A stretch of 39,971 nucleotides of DNA, taken from NCBI GenBank assembly GCA_964639955.1, contig CAZXGJ010000034.1, positions 1 to 39,971 of the forward strand. Reading direction: 5' to 3'. The notes under the pieces are model-generated. The model made no database searches and had not been told where the DNA came from. It worked only from the letters and a program-made list of their open reading frames with translations. This DNA comes from IGN2 sp964639955 (GTDB taxonomy: Bacteria > Bacteroidota > Ignavibacteria > Ignavibacteriales > Ignavibacteriaceae). The translations under genes were made by a program, and so were the position numbers. Below are positions 26,838 through 35,216 of the stretch, in pieces; the first letter of the stretch is position 1; each line of letters begins with the position of its first letter.

Positions 26838-29800
26838 TCAATTTTGTTTTTGCTCAGACTGCAAAGCTTCATAGTATCTCCTTATCAATTCTTCATAATC
26901 TTTTGAATAACCCTCTTTAACGGCTTTGTTCAATTCATTTCTTATTTTATCAAGAGCAGATTCATCTAAATTAATCAGTCCGTCGGGAGACATTACACTC
27001 AGATTTTCACCTGTGCGGGATTCTCTTTCTTTTTCAAAATCTCTTTCATTAATAGATCGCTGTGCATCAAGCATTCTGGAAAGTATATTCTCCTGCTTCT
27101 GAATTAATTCATCATCGAGCTTTTCAGTATTCATGTCAGTAATAACTTCCTGCATTTTTTTTACTATATCATTAAGGTCAGCCGGCAGTTTTGATGTCTG
27201 ACCCGACAGCTTTGCTTCCTGATTAAGCTGTTCCAAAGATTTACTTATTACTTCCTGTTGCTGACTTAATCTCTGTAATTCAAGCTGCTGCTGCGGATTC
27301 AATCCTCCCTGCTGCATTTTTTGTAGCATTTGCGTAAGGTTGTTCAGGCTCATCTGTTGACCGGAAAGCTGCTGAAGCTGCTGCATTAAAGACATCATTC
27401 CACCTCCGCTTCCGCCCTGCATCATCGCTTCCATCGAATTTTTCATCATCATCGCTGCTTCGTTGAGAGATTTCATCGCTTCCGATTGCTGATTAGCTGC
27501 AAACAAACCGTTCCTGTTCTGCATAGACTGAATAGACATCTGAATCTGCTTCATTGCTTCACCTATAGCCTTACCCATTTCGGGAGTAACTGCAAAAGTT
27601 TTCTGCGACAGATCTGCCATCTGCTTAAGAAGTTTCTGCAAGCTGCTGTTCAGATTGTTTTGTTCCTGAACAAGTTCGTTAAGCCGCGAAGAATTCGGGT
27701 CGAGGGTTTCCGTTTCGGTTTTTAATGCCTCCTGCTTTTTGGATAATGATATAAGATTATCAAGAATTTTCATCATCTCTGTAAAAGTTTGCATCTGGTT
27801 CTGCTGCTGCAGTGCATCCTGCATCTGCATCATCATCTCATTCATTTGTTTCATGTTTTCCGATAGCTGCTGCTGATTTTGCATAGCCATTTGTTTCTGG
27901 TTCTTTTGCAGATCTTTCGATGACGCCTCAGACAATTGCTGGTTCTGCTGTTTTTTAAATTCTTCCAGCAATTTTTGCATTTCTTCAACCGGCATATCAG
28001 ACAGCTCCTTCATCTTTTCTTCCAGATTATTCATCTCCTGTTCAAGGCGGTTTAATTCATTTGTTAATTCATTCTGTTGCTGAGCAAGATTTTGCTTTTC
28101 ATTTATATTAGAGAGATCACTCTCCTGTGTTTGTTCCAACAAGTTCTCCTGTTCCTCAGTAAGCTCTTCAGTCCTTTTCACCAGCTCATCAATTTTCTGT
28201 TCAATTTGAATACGTTTTAACAAATTCAGCGTGCGTTCAATACTTTTCTTAAACTGTTCTTCATCAAACTTGAAATTTTCCAGTGCATCATGTGTCATTT
28301 CCCTGTTCATATCCTTTAGCAGATTCTGCAGCTGTTCCATTGCCCTTTTCATTTCTTCACTGGTTAATTCATCCATTAACTCCTGCAGCTCCATATATTT
28401 CTCAAGTGTTTCCTCTGAAAGAAGATTATTTTCCTGCAGGTTTTGTTTCATCTCTCCGAGCTGATCATTTATTTTATCCACCTTTTCCTGCAGTTCCTGA
28501 AATTTTTCCAGGGTGTTTTCAATTTTTTCTTTTTCGTCCCAGGAAAGCTTCTGCTCGTCTTTCTTCATTTCCTGATCAATCTGCTCAAGAGTTTTTTTCA
28601 GCTGTTCAGCTTCTTCCAGTGTTTTTTCCAGCTCAGCTTCTGTTTCGTCATGCACCCTATCAGCATTGCTTAGTATTTCTTCGAGAGACGGAACTCTTAT
28701 CATAAAAGCCGGAGATCTCGCAGATTTTGGTCCGCTTATGTTATCGTTATCAAAAATCTCGAGGTAGTATGTATAAACATCATTTTCAGCCGGAGTTAAT
28801 TGAGTAAGATTCCAGATATAATTTACCACAGATTCGGTCATCTCTTTGTTCACAGGGATCTCAATTGCTGTGAACCCGGTTTGCGTAGGCAGGTACTTTG
28901 AAGCAGATAACCGGTAATGAAGCGTAAGCTTAGAAAATCCAAAATCATCCGATAATTTAGAAATCAGCTTAACCCGGTTATCATTAGCCAGCGCTATGTC
29001 TTTACCCGGCTCCGTAACCTCAATCGAAGGATAAGCATCATAAACAGCTTTAACCTGGTAGGTAATAGGCGACAAATTAAAATTACCATTCTGATCCTGA
29101 ATCCAAATCCTGTACTGGTTATCTTTAGTAACTCTTAACGTGCCGATTGAAATTTTTCCGTCTACTTTTAGACTGATGATAGTTGAATCCCAAAATTCCA
29201 GATATGCTTTTTTAAGATCATTACTCGAAGAAATTTTAAATTCAACTTTTGTTCCAACAAGTGAATTGATATTGCCGTTATCTTTTTGAACTGTCGGAGG
29301 TATTTTAGAATAAGCCGGCGGTTTGATGTTCAGCTCAAGCGTTTCTAATACAGGACGATCGATTACACTTATCTGGTAAAGCTCACTGCTCACACCTTCA
29401 GCCTCAGCAAAGTATGTAAAAGAGCTTCTTATATTTTTCAAGGGCATTTTATAGAAGCCTGAAGAATCTGCGGTTAATTTTTGCCGCTGATATTGTGCTT
29501 CTTCGTCCATTCGTATTAATAAAAACAGCTCATCAGGTACTGACCTCTCAACTTTAACTGATATTTCAAGATCATCGCCCTTTGTAATCTCGGAGTTGCC
29601 CGGATTAACTATAAAAATAAATTTTTGAGGGGGAATAAATTCTTTACCGAAATTTATAAGCCTGGAAGAAGCCGCATTTAGTCCGGGGACAAAAAGAAAA
29701 AGAAGCAGGCAAAAGATTGTTATAGCTGCAATAAATGGAAATATTTTTTTTACGCTTTTAAAATTTACCAATGAATTAAAATCAAGCGATTCCACGCGTT

Positions 29801-30224
29801 TATAAACATTCCTGAACGCCGCATCAATAAGCACTGAAGAATAGAGGCTATCTTTTTCATTTCCCGAAACAAGCTGCATCGAATTCAGCAGCTCATCTTT
29901 TATATCCGGAAAGTTTTTTCCTACTTTAACAGCCGCATCAAAGTAAATTTCTTTTTTAATTGTTCCTATAAATTTGATGACTGGTTTTACGAGAAAGAAA
30001 AAAAATAAAAGCAGAACGATAATAATAAACAGCAGGAATAAAACTGTCCTTATAAGCGAGTTGAAATTTGCAATTAATTCCAGGAACGAATAAAAGGTAA
30101 AATTAATGAGCACTGCGGCAATAAAAGCCTGAACTCCGAAAATCAGAAGCTGCAGATAATCTTTCCTTATAAAACCTTCAAGCTTTTTAAGCAATTGTTT
30201 ATAATATTTTGATTCGCTGCTCAT
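26838..30224 (-). CDS. DUF4175-type membrane protein with long Gln/Met-rich coiled coil
   Basis: 1128 residues. Three hydrophobic segments (about 27-50, 58-80 and 160-182) anchor the protein. Beta-rich extracytoplasmic domains follow (about 190-510), then a very long coiled coil rich in Glu, Gln, Lys and Met (about 515-1100, for example MKQMNEMMMQMQDALQQQNQ). This layout fits the DUF4175 family of Bacteroidota, found with BatA and DUF4159 genes in MoxR-linked clusters. Molecular role unknown; a cell-envelope function is inferred. Start is two bases after the stop of the DUF4159 gene, so the two are cotranscribed. Confidence 0.85.
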   Translation of the reverse strand: MSSESKYYKQLLKKLEGFIRKDYLQLLIFGVQAFIAAVLINFTFYSFLELIANFNSLIRTVLFLLFIIIVLLLFFFFLVKPVIKFIGTIKKEIYFDAAVKVGKNFPDIKDELLNSMQLVSGNEKDSLYSSVLIDAAFRNVYKRVESLDFNSLVNFKSVKKIFPFIAAITIFCLLLFLFVPGLNAASSRLINFGKEFIPPQKFIFIVNPGNSEITKGDDLEISVKVERSVPDELFLLIRMDEEAQYQRQKLTADSSGFYKMPLKNIRSSFTYFAEAEGVSSELYQISVIDRPVLETLELNIKPPAYSKIPPTVQKDNGNINSLVGTKVEFKISSSNDLKKAYLEFWDSTIISLKVDGKISIGTLRVTKDNQYRIWIQDQNGNFNLSPITYQVKAVYDAYPSIEVTEPGKDIALANDNRVKLISKLSDDFGFSKLTLHYRLSASKYLPTQTGFTAIEIPVNKEMTESVVNYIWNLTQLTPAENDVYTYYLEIFDNDNISGPKSARSPAFMIRVPSLEEILSNADRVHDETEAELEKTLEEAEQLKKTLEQIDQEMKKDEQKLSWDEKEKIENTLEKFQELQEKVDKINDQLGEMKQNLQENNLLSEETLEKYMELQELMDELTSEEMKRAMEQLQNLLKDMNREMTHDALENFKFDEEQFKKSIERTLNLLKRIQIEQKIDELVKRTEELTEEQENLLEQTQESDLSNINEKQNLAQQQNELTNELNRLEQEMNNLEEKMKELSDMPVEEMQKLLEEFKKQQNQQLSEASSKDLQKNQKQMAMQNQQQLSENMKQMNEMMMQMQDALQQQNQMQTFTEMMKILDNLISLSKKQEALKTETETLDPNSSRLNELVQEQNNLNSSLQKLLKQMADLSQKTFAVTPEMGKAIGEAMKQIQMSIQSMQNRNGLFAANQQSEAMKSLNEAAMMMKNSMEAMMQGGSGGGMMSLMQQLQQLSGQQMSLNNLTQMLQKMQQGGLNPQQQLELQRLSQQQEVISKSLEQLNQEAKLSGQTSKLPADLNDIVKKMQEVITDMNTEKLDDELIQKQENILSRMLDAQRSINERDFEKERESRTGENLSVMSPDGLINLDESALDKIRNELNKAVKEGYSKDYEELIRRYYEALQSEQKQN

Positions 30225-30226
30225 AA

Positions 30227-30883
30227 TTATTGTGACAATGCCCAGATTACAATGTTAGTTCCGAATTTCAGCGCTTCTTCCCTCTTTTGCGGAGGATCAT
30301 TGTGAACTTCTGCATCAGCCCAGCCATCACCGGGGTTTGATTCAAAAGTAAAATAAACTGCAAGACGATTGTCTAAAAAGATTCCAAAGCCCTGAGGCGT
30401 TTTATTATCGTGTTCGTGGATTTTAGGTGGACCGTTTTCAAACTTATAAAAGATATTATATAATCCGTAATCAAAAGGAAGCTCAACAAATTCTTTTTCA
30501 GGGAAAACTTTTTTCATTTCACGCCTGATTGCATCATTTAAACCATAATCATCGTCAATATAAAGAAATCCCCCATTCTCTAAATAAAGCCGCAATCTAT
30601 CCGCTTCATCTTCTGAAAAAAAAACGTTTCCGTGCCCTGTCATAAATAAAAAAGGATATGAAAAAATTTCATCTGAAGAGATATCAACAAACTGATATCG
30701 TGCATCCACTTTTATGTTTGTGTTTTGTTGAATGAAATTAAGTAGATTTACTTCTGCAGACGGATCGTTGTACCAATCAGCACCGCCGCTGTATTTTAAT
30801 CTGGCAATTTGAAATTCACCTTTCGATTGTGCAAGTATGGCACCGGTAAGAAAAATTACAAGGACTAATTGCAAATAATTCAT
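30227..30883 (-). CDS. DUF4159 domain secreted protein
   Basis: 218 residues with a signal peptide (about 1-19, LTGAILAQ). The body has the DUF4159 pattern: FQIARLKYSGGADWYNDPSA, FMTGHGNVFFSEDEADRLRLYLENGG (a glutamine-amidotransferase-like fold), IDDDYGLNDAIRREMKKVFP, and the C-terminal FGTNIVIWAL. No catalytic Cys is visible at the amidotransferase nucleophile position. In many relatives this domain is joined or next to a BatA/VWA protein. Here the BatA gene is about 5.7 kb upstream on the same strand, while DUF4175 follows directly. Confidence 0.87.
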   Translation of the reverse strand: MNYLQLVLVIFLTGAILAQSKGEFQIARLKYSGGADWYNDPSAEVNLLNFIQQNTNIKVDARYQFVDISSDEIFSYPFLFMTGHGNVFFSEDEADRLRLYLENGGFLYIDDDYGLNDAIRREMKKVFPEKEFVELPFDYGLYNIFYKFENGPPKIHEHDNKTPQGFGIFLDNRLAVYFTFESNPGDGWADAEVHNDPPQKREEALKFGTNIVIWALSQ

Positions 30884-31008
30884 TATTCAGTTTAATTTTG
30901 AATGAAATATATTCTCACTTAATATCATTAGCAATATATTAAACCAGAACACAATAAACCGTGTAGAGGAGGAATTTAAAATAGTTATTTTAATTTAGTC
31001 AATAATCC

Positions 31009-31081
31009 GGGGCTGTAGCTCAGCTGGGAGAGCGGTTCATTCGCATTGAACAGGTCGTCGGTTCGATCCCGATCAGCTCCA
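31009..31081 (+). tRNA. tRNA-Ala (anticodon CGC)
   Basis: 73 bases folding to a full cloverleaf: acceptor GGGGCTG/CAGCTCC with the G3-U70 alanine identity pair, D stem GCTC/GAGC, anticodon stem GTTCA/TGAAC with loop TTCGCAT, and T arm GTCGG-TTCGATC-CCGAT. The anticodon CGC reads GCG. CCA is not encoded (genome reads ACAA after the acceptor). It stands alone on the plus strand and is followed by a strong terminator. Confidence 0.95.
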
Positions 31082-31095
31082 CAAGAATTGTAACA

Positions 31096-31130
31096 TATAA
31101 ACCCAATTTCTCAAAGAAATTGGGTTTATA
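31096..31130. terminator. Strong bidirectional terminator after the tRNA
   Basis: Perfect 15-bp stem: TATAAACCCAATTTC (31096-31110), loop TCAAA, GAAATTGGGTTTATA (31116-31130), followed by AAAAAAG. It serves the tRNA on the plus strand and the membrane gene ending at 31141 on the minus strand. Confidence 0.88.
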
Positions 31131-31140
31131 AAAAAGATAA

Positions 31141-31695
31141 TTACGGTTTTATTCTCCACGCTAATACTAATCCCGCAAAAAACCAGGTGATAACTCCATC
31201 AGCGAAATTTACTAATGTATACCCCAGAGGAAATCGCCACCAGTTCCACTCGGCAAAAGGATAAAAGAAACCGGCAAACACTGCAATCAATACAACAAAA
31301 GTTACTCTTCTCCAGAATGAAGGGTTCTGTGCAAGTGTCATAAACAAAAGCGTAGCTGCAAAAAACGCAGTTATAAAATTCAGTATGAATCCTTTAATAA
31401 ACATATCTACCGGCATTGGTTCGCCGCCATTCGGTTGATATACCATAAAGAATAACGGACCGGCAAGGTGTTTATCTGCCCATGCTTTCATCCCTGCTTC
31501 AGATTGATCTTCCGGGTAACCGGGATAAACATAAATACCAGGTTCATGAACCGTGTTATCCATTTGCTGGATAACTGACTCATCCGGTAAATTAAAAATG
31601 TCTATCATATGCCAGCCAATCATCATCCACGAAATTGATGACCAGATAAAAATTACAACTGCTGCAAGAAGTGAAGGTAGAATTATTTTTTTCAT
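31141..31695 (-). CDS. Four-helix membrane protein, unknown family
   Basis: 184 residues. A first hydrophobic segment (about 5-27) is followed by an extracytoplasmic loop of about 75 residues (VHEPGIYVYPGYPEDQSEAG, GPLFFMVYQPNGGEPMP). Three more segments follow at about 103-122, 130-150 and 160-180. There is a strong ribosome-binding site (AGGAGG) before the ATG, so the start is secure. I recognise similar proteins only as uncharacterised Bacteroidota membrane proteins. No catalytic or metal motif is seen. It is a separate transcription unit with its own terminator. Confidence 0.78.
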   Translation of the reverse strand: MKKIILPSLLAAVVIFIWSSISWMMIGWHMIDIFNLPDESVIQQMDNTVHEPGIYVYPGYPEDQSEAGMKAWADKHLAGPLFFMVYQPNGGEPMPVDMFIKGFILNFITAFFAATLLFMTLAQNPSFWRRVTFVVLIAVFAGFFYPFAEWNWWRFPLGYTLVNFADGVITWFFAGLVLAWRIKP

Positions 31696-31740
31696 AGAGC
31701 CTCCTGAAAGAATTTAGTTTAAGTGAATAATATTATGTCT

Positions 31741-33075
31741 CTATTCATCTTTTGCCCTGTCCAATGAAGATGGTGGAAGTGATTTAGATGCTTTTGCACC
31801 AAGTTCTTTAATCTTTTCAACTCCGGAAATTAAATTGCCTCTGCCGTCGTGAATTTTTTTCATCGCACTTTCATAACTGTCTTTCGCTGAATCCATTTTC
31901 TTTCCTACATCAATAAGATCATTGTAAAAGTTTACAAATTTATCGTAGAGACTTCCTGCTTGTCTTGCAATTTCCAATGCGTTTCTATTTTGATTTTCCT
32001 GTCTCCAGATACTCGAAATTGTTCGAAGTGTTGCAAGTAAAGTTGAAGGACTTACAATAACTATGTTCATCTCGAACGCATCGTTAAAAATTGTTTGATC
32101 ATTCTGAACTGCAAGTGCAAACGCTGGTTCAATCGGCATAAACATTAAAACAAAATCCAGACTTTCAAGCTGATATAGATTCTGATAATTTTTTCCACTT
32201 AAGTTTTTAATATGTGAGCGAATTGAATTTATGTGTTCTCTCAATCCAAGTTGTTTTTCATGCTCATCTTCGGATGAAACAAATTTTTCATATCCAACAA
32301 GTGAAACTTTTGAATCAATAACAATGCTTTTATTCTCTGGTAACTTAATTATCACATCAGGTTGAAATCTTTTACCCGATTCCGTAATCAGACTTTCCTG
32401 TACAACATACTCTCTACCTTTTACTAAACCAGATTTTTCAAGAATGCTCTCAAGAATAAATTCTCCCCAGTTGCCTTGAGTTTTGCTTTGTCCTTTTAAT
32501 GCTTCGGTAAGATTTTTTGCTTCCTGCGTTATTTGCTGGTTCATATCTTTAAGCATTTGCAACTGTTCACGTAAAGAAGCGTGACCTTTAATGCTTTCTT
32601 TATTCGTTTCTTCTACTTTCTTTTCAAAGTCAGAAATTTTTTCTTTTAAAGGATTTAGTATTTCACTTAGCCTCTCTTTATTCTGCTCGGTGAATTTCTT
32701 TCCTTTTTCATCAAATATTCTGTTGGCAAGATTTTCAAATTCTTTGGTGAATTTCTGCTGGAGTTCTTCAATCTCAGATTTTTGTTCTGATAATTTTGTT
32801 TGAAGATTTGAGTAATCAGATTTCAGAGATGAATTCTCTGATGTGAGCTTTTCGGATTTCTCTCTTTCACTTTTCAATTCTGATTGAAGTAAAGTTTTAT
32901 CTCCTTCAAGCAACTTAATCCGCTCAGAAAATTTTCCCGCTTCAACCTTGAGTGAATTGATTTCTTCATTCAGCCTGTTTACTTCCTCAATCGGAATTGT
33001 TTTCTTGCTCTTCAAAAAGAAGAAGGCAACAGCAAAGCCGATTATGAGTCCAATGATTAAATATATTATTTCCAT
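31741..33075 (-). CDS. rmuC: RmuC family DNA recombination protein
   Basis: 444 residues. One N-terminal membrane helix (about 3-23), a coiled coil (about 25-190), then the RmuC domain with QGNWGEFILESILEKSGL, YVVQESLITESGKRFQPDVI, VIDSKVSLVGYEKF and VLMFMPIEPAFALA. RmuC is a nuclease-fold protein that limits inversion between short inverted repeats in E. coli. Its presence here, in a window rich in palindromes, is worth noting but not evidence of a link. A repeat-framed GxxExxY cassette begins about 17 bases upstream of its ATG. Confidence 0.93.
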   Translation of the reverse strand: MEIIYLIIGLIIGFAVAFFFLKSKKTIPIEEVNRLNEEINSLKVEAGKFSERIKLLEGDKTLLQSELKSEREKSEKLTSENSSLKSDYSNLQTKLSEQKSEIEELQQKFTKEFENLANRIFDEKGKKFTEQNKERLSEILNPLKEKISDFEKKVEETNKESIKGHASLREQLQMLKDMNQQITQEAKNLTEALKGQSKTQGNWGEFILESILEKSGLVKGREYVVQESLITESGKRFQPDVIIKLPENKSIVIDSKVSLVGYEKFVSSEDEHEKQLGLREHINSIRSHIKNLSGKNYQNLYQLESLDFVLMFMPIEPAFALAVQNDQTIFNDAFEMNIVIVSPSTLLATLRTISSIWRQENQNRNALEIARQAGSLYDKFVNFYNDLIDVGKKMDSAKDSYESAMKKIHDGRGNLISGVEKIKELGAKASKSLPPSSLDRAKDE

Positions 33076-33092
33076 TTTTTACCTAAAGAATA

Positions 33093-33123
33093 TTTCACGC
33101 AAAGACGCAAAGTCGCCAAGCAC
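33093..33123 (+). repeat. Left inverted repeat of the GxxExxY cassette
   Basis: TTTCACGCAAAG (33093-33104), then ACGCAAAGT, then CGCCAAG (33114-33120). It matches the right repeat in inverse orientation and touches the stop codon of the GxxExxY gene (33123-33125). Confidence 0.85.
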
Positions 33124-33500
33124 TATAAATTGTTCACTATTCGATGAATACCATTTTTAATTAAAGCTTCGCCGAAATTAATTAAAAGACCTAGTTTCAA
33201 ACCAGTCACTCTTAGATAAGTCAATAATTGTTTTGAATGAACTGGTGCTAAAACTTCCTGTGATTTTAATTCTAAAATAACTTTATTCTCAACTATAATG
33301 TCTGCCCTGAATCCCATCTCCATTTTAATATTATCATAAAATACCGGTATTCCCTTTTGTTGTTCGAAATTCAATCCACGCTTTTCTAATTCATATATCA
33401 AAGCTTTTTCATATACAGATTCAAACAATCCGGGACCTAAAGATGTATGAATTTTAAAACAACAATCAACTACTATTTTTGCAATTTCATTTTCAGTCAT
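33123..33500 (-). CDS. GxxExxY protein (PD-(D/E)XK nuclease-like)
   Basis: 125 residues. The name-giving motif is G24-L-F-E27-S-V-Y30 (within LGPGLFESVYEKAL). A nuclease-like core follows: FRADIIVENKVILELKSQ (Asp and ELK of a PD-(D/E)XK site), then LLTYLRVTGLKLGLLINFG. The family is widespread in Bacteroidota and its function is not established. The gene is framed by inverted copies of TTTCACGCAAAG, with the right copy reaching the stop of hutH, which suggests a compact insertion unit of about 445 bases between hutH and rmuC. Confidence 0.9.
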   Translation of the reverse strand: MTENEIAKIVVDCCFKIHTSLGPGLFESVYEKALIYELEKRGLNFEQQKGIPVFYDNIKMEMGFRADIIVENKVILELKSQEVLAPVHSKQLLTYLRVTGLKLGLLINFGEALIKNGIHRIVNNL

Positions 33501-33507
33501 TCTAATC

Positions 33508-33535
33508 TTTGTGTTCTTGGCGGCTTTGCGTGAAA
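33508..33535 (-). repeat. Right inverted repeat of the GxxExxY cassette
   Basis: On the minus strand: TTTCACGCAAAG (33535-33524), C, CGCCAAG (33522-33516), AACACAAAG. It ends one base from the hutH stop codon (33537-33539). Confidence 0.85.
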
Positions 33536-33536
33536 A

Positions 33537-35060
33537 TTATTCTAGACTCCCAACAACTTTTTCGACTTCTTCTAAAATCTCACAAGATTTAACAAGTGCT
33601 TTCATCTTGTTATGATCGTTATAGAGCGGACGATCAACATCAAGATGCTCAACGTGTTTACGTATTACTTCTTTTGCCTTTGCCACACCTTTACCTGTTT
33701 GATGATTGCGGAAATCCAACGCTTGTGCAGCAGCCATAAATTCTATTCCAACAATTCCATAAGCATTATCAAGAATCTGCTGATTCTTTAGTGCTGTATT
33801 CATTCCCATCGAAACAAAATCTTCCTGGTCAGCAGCCGCGGGAATGGATTGAATGGAAGCAGGAGTTGATAATATTCTTTGCTCAACGATTAATGTATCT
33901 GCTGTGTATTGACTTAACATCAATCCGGAAAACATACCTGCACCTTTTGTAAGAAATGCCGGAAGTCCAACACTCAACGCAGGATTGTTAAGTCTATTCA
34001 TTCTTCTTTCTGATAAAACACTGACCATTGTAACCGCTGCACTGATCATGTCCATTGGAAGAGAAACAGGAGTTCCCTGAAAGTTTGCACCAGTCAAAGT
34101 AATTTTATCTTCAGCAATGAAAATAGGATTATCGCCGACACCATTCAGCTCAATTTCAATTTGTGATTTTGCATAAGCAACAGCATCGTGTGCTGCACCG
34201 ATAACCTGCGGAGTTGAACGCATTGAATACGCATCCTGAACTTTTTGTTTAAGCTTACCGGTAAGTAGATCACTTCCTTCAATACACTTTTTAATTGCCT
34301 GCGAACTTCGAACAGCTCCGGAAAACCCACGCAGTTTGTGAAGACGCACATCGTAAGGTTTCATATTTGCAAGAAGAGCTTCTAGAGACATTGCAGCGGC
34401 AATTTCCGCTTGCTTTAACCAGCGATTGATATCGTACAGTTGAAGAGCTGCAATTGCAGTCATAAAGTTTGAACCGTTGATTACTGCAAGTCCGTCACGT
34501 GCCTGAAGTCCGGGTACTTTTATTCCGGCTTTTTCAAATGCAACATTTCCGGGAAGTCTTTCACCTTTGTAAAATGCTTCACCTTCCCCCATCATCAGCA
34601 AAGCGATTTGCGACATTGGTGCTAAATCACCGCAGGCACCAACAGAACCTTTCTCGCAAACCACAGGGATACAATCTTTGTTTAACATTTCAACGAGAGT
34701 TAAAGTTATTTCAGGTCTGCATCCTGAATTCCCGTGAGCGTGAACATTTATTCTTCCTGCAATTGCTCCGCGAACATGTTCAATTGGCATCGGCTCACCG
34801 ATACCAGCCGCGTGGTTGTAAATAAGATACCTCTGAAATTCTTTTACCTGCTCGTCGTTTAAAGCAACTTCGGAAAATTCTCCGATGCCTGTGTTAACTC
34901 CGTACATTATTTCGTGAGCTTTGATTTTTTCTTCGAGCATTGCACGGCAGGTTTTTATTCTTTCAAGTGAGTCTTTGCTGAGTTCGACTTGTTCTTTGTT
35001 TCTTGCGATACGGACTAATTTTTCAACGGTTAATCCTGATCCATTAAGTATGATAGCCAT
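33537..35060 (-). CDS. hutH: Histidine/aromatic amino acid ammonia-lyase with Cys in the MIO triad
   Basis: 507 residues of the HAL/PAL family, which forms an MIO cofactor from Ala-Ser-Gly and removes ammonia from histidine or aromatic amino acids. Y53 lies in YGVNTGIGEFS. The His of YNHAAGIGEP is retained, as is Glu in QEDFVSMG (usually QEDHVSM in HAL). The MIO site reads GSVGACGDLAP, so Ser143 is replaced by Cys143 (codon TGC). NGVGDNPIF and YSMRSTPQVIGAAHDA are family motifs. No hutU, hutI or other degradation genes are nearby, so a substrate other than histidine is possible. HAL is the best call; the gene symbol is by similarity. Confidence 0.85.
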   Translation of the reverse strand: MAIILNGSGLTVEKLVRIARNKEQVELSKDSLERIKTCRAMLEEKIKAHEIMYGVNTGIGEFSEVALNDEQVKEFQRYLIYNHAAGIGEPMPIEHVRGAIAGRINVHAHGNSGCRPEITLTLVEMLNKDCIPVVCEKGSVGACGDLAPMSQIALLMMGEGEAFYKGERLPGNVAFEKAGIKVPGLQARDGLAVINGSNFMTAIAALQLYDINRWLKQAEIAAAMSLEALLANMKPYDVRLHKLRGFSGAVRSSQAIKKCIEGSDLLTGKLKQKVQDAYSMRSTPQVIGAAHDAVAYAKSQIEIELNGVGDNPIFIAEDKITLTGANFQGTPVSLPMDMISAAVTMVSVLSERRMNRLNNPALSVGLPAFLTKGAGMFSGLMLSQYTADTLIVEQRILSTPASIQSIPAAADQEDFVSMGMNTALKNQQILDNAYGIVGIEFMAAAQALDFRNHQTGKGVAKAKEVIRKHVEHLDVDRPLYNDHNKMKALVKSCEILEEVEKVVGSLE

Positions 35061-35135
35061 TTATTCCTTCCTGTCAGCCATAGGCTGATAAAAAAATGAT
35101 GATGAATTGTTAAAGCAAAATTAATCAATTAAAGA

Positions 35136-35166
35136 GCCTCTCCCAACCCTCTCTCAAGGAGAGGGC
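35136..35166. repeat. Palindromic C/G repeat between hutH and hflX
   Basis: Core hairpin CCCTCTC (35147-35153), TCAAG, GAGAGGG (35159-35165), preceded by CCTCTCCCAA. Same style as the block inside the BNR gene (1438-1527) and at 39354-39370. It may end hflX-side or upstream transcripts but lacks a good U-tract. The rest of 35061-35216 is AT-rich with no other feature. Confidence 0.7.
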
Positions 35167-35216
35167 TTAAAGTTTAATTACATATTGAAAAATAAAGGTT
35201 GGCTGATAGTAAGGGA

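Noticed and set aside
28283..28705. 140-codon plus-strand frame
   Set aside because: Shadow of the Gln/Met/Glu-rich coiled coil of the DUF4175 gene on the other strand.
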